A stretch of DNA of 9,883 bases, from the NCBI GenBank assembly GCA_903960645.1, contig CAJCBN010000168.1, positions 1-9,883 on the forward strand. The letters run 5' to 3'. Origin of the DNA: an uncultured Actinomycetes bacterium (GTDB lineage Bacteria; Actinomycetota; Thermoleophilia; Gaiellales; F1-60-MAGs149). Positions 1 through 7,886 of the stretch are shown here, one piece after another (the stretch's first letter is position 1; each line of letters starts with the position of its first letter). Position numbers and translations under genes: made by a program. The notes beneath the pieces are model-generated. The model did no database searches, was not told the DNA's origin, and saw only the letters and a program-made list of their open reading frames with translations.

Positions 1-379
1 CCAGATCGGCCAGGGCCTCGTCGCCCTCGTCGGCATCGGTGAGGGCGACGACGCGAAGACCGTCGCCCGCGCGGCCGAGAAGACCGCGGAGATGCGGATC
101 TTTCGCGACGAGGACGGGCGCTTCGACCGCTCCGTGCTCGACGTGGAGGGCTCCGTCCTCGTGATCTCGCAGTTCACGCTGCTGGCCGACACGCGCCGCG
201 GCAATCGCCCGTCGTTCTCCTGGGCCGCCGACCCCGCCGTCGCCGAGCCGTTGGTCAGCCTCTACATCGAGGCGCTCAAGGGCCTCGGCGTCCCGGTCGC
301 CGGCGGGCGCTTTGGTGCCGACATGCAGGTTGCGCTCGTCAACGACGGTCCGGTCACGATCGTCCACGACGCCACCTGA
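1..379 (+). CDS. dtd: D-aminoacyl-tRNA deacylase, 5' partial
   Basis: This is the 3' part of a D-aminoacyl-tRNA deacylase, read in frame from base 2, with 125 residues visible before TGA at 377-379. The family hydrolyses D-aminoacyl-tRNAs (D-Tyr and others, also mischarged Gly-tRNA-Ala) in the cytoplasm, keeping D-amino acids out of translation. Two signature motifs are visible: SQFTL at visible residues 56-60, followed by ADTRRGNRPSF, and the C-terminal NDGPVT at 114-119, which holds the Gly-cisPro element that recognises the chiral centre. The C-terminus ends where the family normally ends, so only about 20 N-terminal residues lie outside the window. An ATG at 92 is internal and not the true start. 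The gene is followed by 122 bases of leader before rimP, so it is probably the last gene of its own unit. Frame and motifs leave little doubt. Confidence 0.95.
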   Translation, partial: QIGQGLVALVGIGEGDDAKTVARAAEKTAEMRIFRDEDGRFDRSVLDVEGSVLVISQFTLLADTRRGNRPSFSWAADPAVAEPLVSLYIEALKGLGVPVAGGRFGADMQVALVNDGPVTIVHDAT

Positions 380-405
380 TCGCTCCGCAAGCCACCGACG
401 TCTGG

Positions 406-439
406 TAGCGTTCGACTTGAGCGCGGCAGTGATGCGCTC
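406..439 (+). promoter_or_regulatory. Putative rimP promoter -10 and leader hairpin 1
   Basis: TAGCGT at 406-411 fits the TANNNT -10 pattern, although no good -35 is seen 17-18 bases upstream. A transcript from it would start near 418, exactly where a hairpin begins: GAGCGC (419-424) pairs with GCGCTC (434-439) across a 9-base loop. This hairpin is followed at once by the terminator-like hairpin at 445-472. The stem pairing is seen directly. The promoter is inferred and weak, and the hairpin may instead lie in the dtd 3' untranslated region. Confidence 0.3.
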
Positions 440-444
440 GGCCG

Positions 445-472
445 AGACGGGCCAAGAGCCCGTCTTTTTTTT
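445..472 (+). terminator. Intrinsic terminator or attenuator ahead of rimP
   Basis: AGACGGGC (445-452) pairs perfectly with GCCCGTCT (458-465) around the 5-base loop CAAGA, and a run of eight T (465-472) follows. This is a textbook Rho-independent terminator. It lies 66 bases after the dtd stop and 29 bases before the rimP start. It either ends the dtd transcript or acts as a regulated leader terminator of rimP-nusA-infB. Terminator-like hairpins in rimP leaders have been proposed as attenuators in other bacteria. Confidence 0.85.
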
Positions 473-501
473 GGGATAACGCAGACGAAAGGGGGTGCCA
501 G

Positions 502-941
502 ATGAGCACAGCAGCGGATCCTCGCGAGCAGGTCGTGCAGCTGATCAGTGAGGCGCGCCCGGACATCTACGTGTGGGACGTCATCGCTGATGCTGGTCAT
601 GGCCAGTTGCGCGTGATGATCGATCGCGAAGGTGGCGTCGATCTCGGCATCTGCGAGGAGATCTCCAAGGTGCTGCTGCCGATCCGCGAGGCATGGGCGC
701 TTGAAGTCTCTTCACCCGGCCTTGATCGCGCGCTCACCCGTCCCGAGCACTACACGCGCATGGTTGGACGCGAGGCGTCCTTCGTCATGCGCACGCCGGT
801 CGCTGGCCAAACGTCCTTCGAGGGCGTCATGGTGGCGGCCGGCCCCGATTCCGTCACGGTCGAAACCGGCAGCGGGCGCCTCGAGGTGCCCTATGCCGAC
901 GTCAAGAAGTCAACCCTCATGTGGAAGCTGGTGAAGTCGCG

Positions 942-945
<4 letters not shown>
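502..945 (+). CDS. rimP: Ribosome maturation factor RimP
   Basis: RimP (147 residues, normal family length) binds free 30S subunits and assists late assembly of the small subunit. The hallmark LEVSSPGLDRAL is at residues 67-78, followed by RPEHYTRMVGR, which matches the junction between the N-terminal alpha/beta domain and the C-terminal SH3-like barrel (about 85-147). The N-terminal part shows the usual LRVMIDREGGVDL strand-turn (36-48). The start ATG at 502 is supported by a strong Shine-Dalgarno run, AAAGGGGG at 488-495, six bases upstream. The stop overlaps the nusA start as ATGA (942-945), so the two are translationally coupled. It is the first gene of the rimP-nusA-ylxR-infB operon and lies behind a terminator-like hairpin that could gate the whole operon. 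Confidence 0.96.
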
Positions 946-2447
<1,502 letters not shown>

Positions 2448-2739
2448 CGCACCAGCGCGCGAGCCCGAGCGCACGTGCGCGGGCTGCGGGCGCCGTCGAC
2501 CGCAGAGCAGCCTCGTGCGGCTCTCGGTCGACGGCGCCGGCCTGCTCGTGCTCGGAACGGGGACGGGGCGGGGGACCTACCTCTGCCCCCGCGAGACCTG
2601 CGTCGAGCAGGCGCTCCGCAAATCCAGCATTCCGCGGCGCCTGCGCGCCACCGTTGAGATCCCCTCAGGCCTTGCAGCCAGCGTGATCGCGGCGCTGCCG
2701 GGGGGCCGAAACCCGCATGGCTGATAGGATCTCCCGCTG

Positions 2740-5061
2740 ATGGCGAAGCGACGAATCGTTGAAATTGCGCGCGAGCGCGGGCTCGATCCCAATGAGGTCG
2801 CGCGTGTGCTGTTCGAGGCGGGCGTCCCGATTCAGCGCGACATGGTCGATGAGGTCGCTGCCGCCCGCGCCCTCGCCGGGTCCAAGCCGAAGAAGCCGCC
2901 GGTCAAGAAGAAGCCTGCGGCGACAGCACAGCGGACCACGGCTGCCGCCAAGGCCGCCGCTGAGGCAAAGCCGGTCGATCCGGCCGCCGCGCATCCCAAC
3001 GCAATCAAGCCCGAGCCGGTCGAGCCGCCCAAGGAGAAGAAGGAGGAGCCTGCGACCACCGCTGCGCCGCGTGCGCCGCGTGACGATCGCGCTCCCCGTT
3101 CGTCGGGTGGCAGTCGCTTCGCCCCGCCGCCGCCGCCCGGTGGCGCCCCCGCTGGCCGTGCCCGCCCGCAGCGCGGTGTGCCGCAGGGCAAGAAGCGCCG
3201 CGTCGTCATCGATTCGCAGGCTGCCCGTGGACCCCGCGAGCGCTCGCAGCGCGGCGGCGACCGTGGCAAGGAGATCCGCGAGGAGAAGCCGGTCGTCCGG
3301 CCGACCGGGCCGGTCACCGTCCCGAGCGGCGTCACCGTCAAGGAATACGCGGAGAAGCTTGGCGTCTCGACGGCGGAGATCATCAAGATGATGATGGGCC
3401 TCGGCGAGTTCGTCACGATCACGCAGTCGCTCACCGATGACGCGATCGACCTGATCGCCGCCGAGTTCGAGCGCCCCGTCACCATTCAGAGCGCGGAGGA
3501 GGAGCTCGACGACATCGTCATCGAGGACGATCCCGCCGATCTGCGGCCGCGCGCTCCCGTCATCACCGTGATGGGCCACGTCGACCACGGCAAGACCACG
3601 CTGCTCGACGCGATCCGCGAGACGAGCGTTGTCTCCGGCGAGGCCGGCGGCATCACCCAGCACATCGGCGCGTACCAGGTGAAGGTGGGCGACCGCGAGG
3701 TCACCTTCCTCGACACCCCGGGCCATGAGGCCTTCACTGCGCTGCGTGCCCGCGGCGCCAAGCTGACCGACGTGGCCGTGCTCGTGGTGGCCGCCGACGA
3801 CAGCGTGATGCCGCAGACGCTCGAGGCGATCGACCACGCGAAGGCCGCGGACGTGCCAATCGTCGTGGCCGTTAACAAGATCGACAAGCCGGGTGCGAAC
3901 CCGCAGAAGACGCGTCAGGACCTCGTCACGCACGGCCTGCAGCCCGAGGATTGGGGCGGCGACACCGTGTTCGTCGACGTCTCGGCCAAGGAGCGCACCG
4001 GCCTCGATCAGCTGCTCGAGATGCTGCTGCTCCAGGCCGACGTGCTCGAGCTCAAGGCCAACCCCGACGCACCGGCCTCCGGTCCGATCGTGGAGTCGCG
4101 CCTCGACGTCGGACGCGGACCCGTCGCGACCATGCTCGTGCAGCGCGGCACGCTCCGTCAGGGCGATGCCGTCGTCGCCGGCGACGCCTGGGGCAAGGTC
4201 CGCATCATGCTCGACGAGCACGGCGTCAAGCTGGAGTCGGCCGGACCGGCCGAGCCCGTGGAGATCGTTGGCTTTGATAAGCCGCCGCCGGCCGGCGAGG
4301 TCTGCCGCGTCGTCGACTCCGAGCGCGATGCCCGCCATCTCGCCCAGAAGCGCGCCGCGCGTCTGCGCGCCGAGGAGCTCTCGCGTCGCAGCCAGAAGTC
4401 GATCTCGCTCGAGGACCTGTTCAAGCAGGTCTCCGACGGCAAGATCCGCGACCTCAACCTCGTCATCAAGGGCGACGTGCAGGGCTCCGTCGAGGCCGCC
4501 GTCTCCGAGCTCGACAAGATCAAGAGCGAGGAGGTCGCCGTCCGCGTCATCCACACGGGCGTCGGCGGCATCACCGAGTCCGACGTCATGCTCGCCGCCG
4601 CCTCGAAGGCGATCGTCGTCGGCTTCAACGTCCGCCCGAACGCGGAGGCCAAGAGCCTTGCCGACCGCGAGGGTGTCGACATCCGCACCTACAAGGTCAT
4701 CTACAAGCTGACCGAGGACATCGAGGCCGCCCTCGTCGGCATGCTGACGCCGGACATCGTCGAGGAGATCACTGGCACCGCTGAGGTACGCCAGCTCTTC
4801 AAGGCCTCCAAGATCGGCACGATCGCGGGCTGCATGGTCACCAGCGGCACCATCGCGCGCGGTGCGAACGTGCGCGTCATCCGCGACGGTGTGATCGTCT
4901 GGGACGGCGGGATCGACTCGATCCGCCACCTCAAGGACGAGGTCAAGGAGATCAAGGAGGGCTTCGAGTGCGGCATCGTGCTGAAGAGCTTCGCCGATCT
5001 CCAGGAGGCCGACGTCCTCGAGGCCTACGTCTCCAAGTCCGTCGAGCGCACCGAGCTCTAG
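2740..5061 (+). CDS. infB: Translation initiation factor IF-2
   Basis: IF-2 (773 residues) is the GTPase that places formyl-Met-tRNA on the 30S subunit and promotes 50S joining. In order: a short N-terminal IF2_N helix domain (1-47); a low-complexity Ala/Pro/Lys/Arg linker (48-190) containing a Pro run near 129-133; a second IF2_N domain (about 195-245); and the G domain with G1 GHVDHGKT (279-286), G2 GGITQHIG (303-310), G3 DTPGHE (325-330), G4 NKID (379-382) and G5 SAK (415-417). Domain II is about 445-540, domain III about 565-665, and the C-terminal initiator-tRNA-binding domain about 670-773 with GFECGI (741-746). All catalytic motifs are intact, including the His of G3. ATG 2740 is preceded by AGGA at 2726-2729 and shares its A with the stop of a 7-codon reading frame, a possible coupling arrangement. 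Confidence 0.97.
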   Translation: MAKRRIVEIARERGLDPNEVARVLFEAGVPIQRDMVDEVAAARALAGSKPKKPPVKKKPAATAQRTTAAAKAAAEAKPVDPAAAHPNAIKPEPVEPPKEKKEEPATTAAPRAPRDDRAPRSSGGSRFAPPPPPGGAPAGRARPQRGVPQGKKRRVVIDSQAARGPRERSQRGGDRGKEIREEKPVVRPTGPVTVPSGVTVKEYAEKLGVSTAEIIKMMMGLGEFVTITQSLTDDAIDLIAAEFERPVTIQSAEEELDDIVIEDDPADLRPRAPVITVMGHVDHGKTTLLDAIRETSVVSGEAGGITQHIGAYQVKVGDREVTFLDTPGHEAFTALRARGAKLTDVAVLVVAADDSVMPQTLEAIDHAKAADVPIVVAVNKIDKPGANPQKTRQDLVTHGLQPEDWGGDTVFVDVSAKERTGLDQLLEMLLLQADVLELKANPDAPASGPIVESRLDVGRGPVATMLVQRGTLRQGDAVVAGDAWGKVRIMLDEHGVKLESAGPAEPVEIVGFDKPPPAGEVCRVVDSERDARHLAQKRAARLRAEELSRRSQKSISLEDLFKQVSDGKIRDLNLVIKGDVQGSVEAAVSELDKIKSEEVAVRVIHTGVGGITESDVMLAAASKAIVVGFNVRPNAEAKSLADREGVDIRTYKVIYKLTEDIEAALVGMLTPDIVEEITGTAEVRQLFKASKIGTIAGCMVTSGTIARGANVRVIRDGVIVWDGGIDSIRHLKDEVKEIKEGFECGIVLKSFADLQEADVLEAYVSKSVERTEL

Positions 5062-5070
5062 GTCGGGCCG

Positions 5071-6033
5071 ATGGCGCGGAAGTTCGAGCTCGCTGATCTC
5101 GGTGGTGGCGCCCATCGCGTGACGATGCCGCTGCCGTGGGCGCTCGATCACACGCATTGCTACGCGCTCGAGGCGCCTGAGGGGTGGACGATCATCGACA
5201 CCGGCCTCGGTACGCCGGGCACGGTGCGCCGTTGGACCGAGGCGCTGGAACTGCTCGGGAACCCGTCGATCCACCGCCTCGTCATCACGCATTACCACCC
5301 CGATCACATCGGCTGCGGTGGCTTGCTCGCCGATCTCGTCGAGCCGAACGAGATTGTGCAGGGACGTCTCGACGCTGCGCTGTCCAAGAACGCCTGGGTC
5401 GATATGGACATCGAGGGCGTCTACGACCACATGTTCGGCAATGGCATGTCGGCCGAGATGGCGCGCGAGGCGGCCGACGACGAGGGTGGCTCGCCCGTCA
5501 CGATCCCCGAGCCCACGCACCTGGTGGACGAGGGTGACATCGTCCGGGTGGGTGACGAGGACTTCCGCGTGCTGCATCTGCCGGGTCATGCCGACGGCCA
5601 CATCGCGCTGCACAGCGAGACGTCGGGACGCATGTTCGGCGGCGACGTCATCCTCGCCACGATCAGCCCGAACGTCGGCCGCTGGGAAGACACCGATTTC
5701 GATCCGCTCGGCCGCTACTTCGAGACCCTTGAGCGTCTGGCCGAGCTGGCCCCGACGATCGTCCATGGCGGCCATCGCCAGCCGGTCGAGGACGTCGCCG
5801 GCCGCGCCCGCGAGATCCGCACGATGCACGATGAGCGTCTGCTGATCGCCCACGGCGCGCTGCAGAACGGGGCCGTCTCGGCGATGGACGTGGCGAGCGT
5901 CATCTGGCCCAACGGCCACGGCATGCATGAGCGGCGCTTCGCCCTCGTCGAGGCGCTCGCGCACCTCGAGCGCCTGGTCGCCGACGGTCGGGCCACGGTG
6001 TCCGACGACGGCTTCCGCTTCGCCGCTGCGTAG
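5071..6033 (+). CDS. MBL-fold metallo-hydrolase, LACTB2-like with C-terminal winged helix
   Basis: This is a 320-residue metallo-beta-lactamase-fold hydrolase of the glyoxalase II/LACTB2 type, predicted cytoplasmic, with no signal peptide. The dinuclear metal site is complete by motif: THYHPDH (73-79) supplies the HxHxDH motif, H173 and H177 lie in PGHADGH, D192 in FGGDVI, and H232/H235 in VHGGH. The C-terminal 60 residues, with MDVASVIWP, ALAHLERLVADGRA and a final DGFRF, look like the winged-helix domain found after the MBL fold in LACTB2-type proteins. Human LACTB2 is a single-strand endoribonuclease, while other relatives act on thioesters, so the substrate cannot be named. It begins nine bases after the infB stop with AGGT at 5060-5063 as a possible ribosome site, so it is probably cotranscribed with the translation operon. 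It ends before the inverted repeat at 6068-6168. Confidence 0.88.
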   Translation: MARKFELADLGGGAHRVTMPLPWALDHTHCYALEAPEGWTIIDTGLGTPGTVRRWTEALELLGNPSIHRLVITHYHPDHIGCGGLLADLVEPNEIVQGRLDAALSKNAWVDMDIEGVYDHMFGNGMSAEMAREAADDEGGSPVTIPEPTHLVDEGDIVRVGDEDFRVLHLPGHADGHIALHSETSGRMFGGDVILATISPNVGRWEDTDFDPLGRYFETLERLAELAPTIVHGGHRQPVEDVAGRAREIRTMHDERLLIAHGALQNGAVSAMDVASVIWPNGHGMHERRFALVEALAHLERLVADGRATVSDDGFRFAAA

Positions 6034-6067
6034 CGCGCGATCAGGTCAGCGTTCGCGACCCGGGAAC

Positions 6068-6168
6068 GACGTGACCACCGCGCGGATGTGACGTCCGCTC
6101 TGTGCGTGCGTCATCTGCTGCGTTGTCGCGAGCGGGGGAGGACACCGCATCCGCGCGGTGGTCACGTC
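6068..6168. repeat. 21-bp perfect inverted repeat between convergent genes
   Basis: Bases 6068-6088 (beginning GACGTGACCACC) are the exact reverse complement of 6148-6168, leaving a 59-base loop. A second, overlapping hairpin is possible: GGGGGAGGAC (6134-6143) pairs with GTCCTCCCCC (6166-6175), extended inside by ACCGC (6144-6148) with GCGGT (6155-6159). The two folds share bases, so they exclude each other. Neither side ends in a T-run, so this is not a standard intrinsic terminator. The position between the MBL gene stop (6033) and the ilvD stop (6190) fits a two-way transcription barrier or a small palindromic repeat element. Confidence 0.8.
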
Positions 6169-6189
6169 CTCCCCCTGTGCTCTGCGGTC

Positions 6190-7857
6190 TCAGTCGAGGA
6201 CGGCGCCGCTGGAGGCGGGGCCGACGAGCAGGGCGTACTTGTGCAGCACGCCGCGCGTGTACTTCGGCGTGGGGCGCTGGTAGCGCGCCCGGCGCTCGGC
6301 GAGGGTGGCCTCGTCGACCTCGAGGTCGAGGCGGAGCTCGGCGACGTTGATGTTGATGATGTCGCCCTCCTCCATCAGACCGATCGGTCCGCCTTCGACG
6401 CTCTCGGGGCAGACGTGGCCGATGCAGAAGCCTCGCGTGGCGCCGCTGAAGCGCCCGTCGGTGATCAGCGCGACGGTCTCGCCGAGCCCGGCGCCCATGA
6501 CGGCTCCGGTCACGCCGAGCATCTCCCGCATGCCGGGGCCGCCGATCGGGCCCTCATCACGGATCACGATGACGTCGCCGTCCTTGATCTTGCCCTCGAC
6601 GACCGCATCCATCGCAGCCTCTTCGCCCGAGAAGACACGGGCCGGTCCGCGGAACTCGCGGATGCCGGTCGAGGCGACCTTGACGACGCCGCCGCCCGGC
6701 GCGGCCGTACCGCGGAGGACGAGCAGGCCGCCGTCGGCGTGGACGGGGTTCGAGAAGGGGTGCACGATCGTGCCGTCGGCGTTCGGGGCGTCGGCGAGGG
6801 CCTCGGCCATCGTCTGGCCGGTGACGGTCAGCGCGTCGCCGTGCAGGTGGCCGGCGTCGAGCAGCTCCTTGAGGATCACCGGGATACCACCGACCTTGTC
6901 GAGGTCGGCCATCACGTACTGGCCACCCGGCTTGAGGTCGGCGATGTGCGGGGTCTGCGCTGCGAGGCGGTTGAAGTCGTCGAGCGAGAGGTCGACGCCG
7001 CACTCGTGGGCCATCGCCAGCAGGTGCAGGACCGCGTTGGTCGAGCCGCCGCAGGCGTTGACCGCCATGATCGCGTTCTCGAAGGCCGGCTTGGTCATGA
7101 TCATCCGCGGCGTGAGGTTCTCCTCCACGGCACGGACCGCGATCGCGCCGGCGGTGTTCGCCCACTCCTTGCGACGGATGTGCGTGGCGGGGGCGGAGGA
7201 GGAGCCGATCGGCGCCATGCCGATGGCCTCGCCGATCGTCGCCATCGTGTTGGCGGTGAACATGCCGCCGCACGAGCCGGCGCCCGGGCAGGCCTCCTTC
7301 TCGAGCTCGAGCAGATCCTCTTCGCTCATCGTGCCGCGCGCAACCGCGCCGACGGCCTCGAAGACGTCCTGGATGTTGACGTCCTTGCCGCGGAACTTGC
7401 CGGGCATGATCGTGCCGCCGTACAGGAAGCAGCCCGGCAGGTTCAGACGGGCCATGCCCATCAGCATGCCGGGGAGGCTCTTGTCGCAGCCGGCGATCGT
7501 GACGGCGCCATCGAAGCGCTCGGCGTGCATCACGAGCTCGTAGGCGTCGGCGATGTTCTCGCGCGAGACGAGCGAGGCGCGCATGCCCTCATGGCCCATG
7601 GCGATGCCGTCGGAGACGGCGATGGTGTTAAAGATCAGCGCAACGGCGCCGGCGTTGTTGACGCCCTTCTGGGCCTCGACGGCGAGCTTGTCGAGGTGGT
7701 AGTTGCACGGGGTGACCTGGTTCCACGACGTCGCGACGGCCATCTGCGGCTTCGTGAAGTCCTCGTCGGTGAGGCCGACGGCGCGGAGCATCGCGCGCGC
7801 GGGGGCGCGGCGGAAGCCCTTGGTGATCTCGTCGGAGGGGCGCTTGTGGTTGCTCAT
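6190..7857 (-). CDS. ilvD: Dihydroxy-acid dehydratase
   Basis: IlvD (555 residues) dehydrates 2,3-dihydroxy-isovalerate and 2,3-dihydroxy-3-methylvalerate to the 2-keto acids that precede valine, leucine and isoleucine. Three Cys expected to hold the Fe-S cluster are present: C51 (VTPCNYH), C124 (AGCDKSLPG) and C196 (GAGSCGGMFTANTM). D83, D125 and K126 match the Mg-binding positions, K126 being the Lys that is carbamylated in studied homologues. S471 in DGRFSGATRG matches the proposed catalytic Ser. The length fits the shorter class (about 550-575 residues), several members of which carry a [2Fe-2S] cluster, rather than the 616-residue E. coli enzyme. The ATG at 7857-7855 gives MSNHKRPSDEI; longer in-frame extensions run into recQ and lack similarity. 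It lies 28 bases after recQ on the same strand, with a TACGAT box six bases before the ATG. Confidence 0.97.
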   Translation of the reverse strand: MSNHKRPSDEITKGFRRAPARAMLRAVGLTDEDFTKPQMAVATSWNQVTPCNYHLDKLAVEAQKGVNNAGAVALIFNTIAVSDGIAMGHEGMRASLVSRENIADAYELVMHAERFDGAVTIAGCDKSLPGMLMGMARLNLPGCFLYGGTIMPGKFRGKDVNIQDVFEAVGAVARGTMSEEDLLELEKEACPGAGSCGGMFTANTMATIGEAIGMAPIGSSSAPATHIRRKEWANTAGAIAVRAVEENLTPRMIMTKPAFENAIMAVNACGGSTNAVLHLLAMAHECGVDLSLDDFNRLAAQTPHIADLKPGGQYVMADLDKVGGIPVILKELLDAGHLHGDALTVTGQTMAEALADAPNADGTIVHPFSNPVHADGGLLVLRGTAAPGGGVVKVASTGIREFRGPARVFSGEEAAMDAVVEGKIKDGDVIVIRDEGPIGGPGMREMLGVTGAVMGAGLGETVALITDGRFSGATRGFCIGHVCPESVEGGPIGLMEEGDIININVAELRLDLEVDEATLAERRARYQRPTPKYTRGVLHKYALLVGPASSGAVLD

Positions 7858-7863
7858 GGCGGC

Positions 7864-7886
7864 ATCGTAATCGGTTCCGGAGAACC
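7864..7886 (-). promoter_or_regulatory. Putative ilvD promoter (leaderless) with small inverted repeat
   Basis: On the minus strand TACGAT (7869-7864) matches the TANNNT -10 element and ends six bases before the ilvD ATG, so transcription would begin at or next to the start codon. There is no convincing Shine-Dalgarno sequence. Directly upstream, GGTTC (7886-7882) and GAACC (7877-7873) form an inverted repeat spaced by four bases, in the -35/-10 spacer and touching the recQ stop codon. This could be an operator. Both are inferences from pattern. Confidence 0.4.

Noticed and set aside
921..941. Seven-residue longer NusA from GTG 921
   Set aside because: The ATG at 942 overlaps the rimP stop as ATGA and gives the conserved MSKEIL start.
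2475..2657. A short frame from GTG 2475 inside ylxR
   Set aside because: Different frame from the conserved CxxC and GRGxYxC motifs, with a composition-biased sequence.
2665..5964. A 1099-codon open frame on the minus strand opposite infB and the MBL gene
   Set aside because: Low-complexity Asp/Leu/Arg/Val-rich translation, no recognisable domain, and it covers two clear plus-strand genes. It is a by-product of GC-rich third positions.
6068..6168. Inverted repeat as the ends of an insertion sequence
   Set aside because: Only 59 bases lie between the arms, with no transposase and no visible target duplication.
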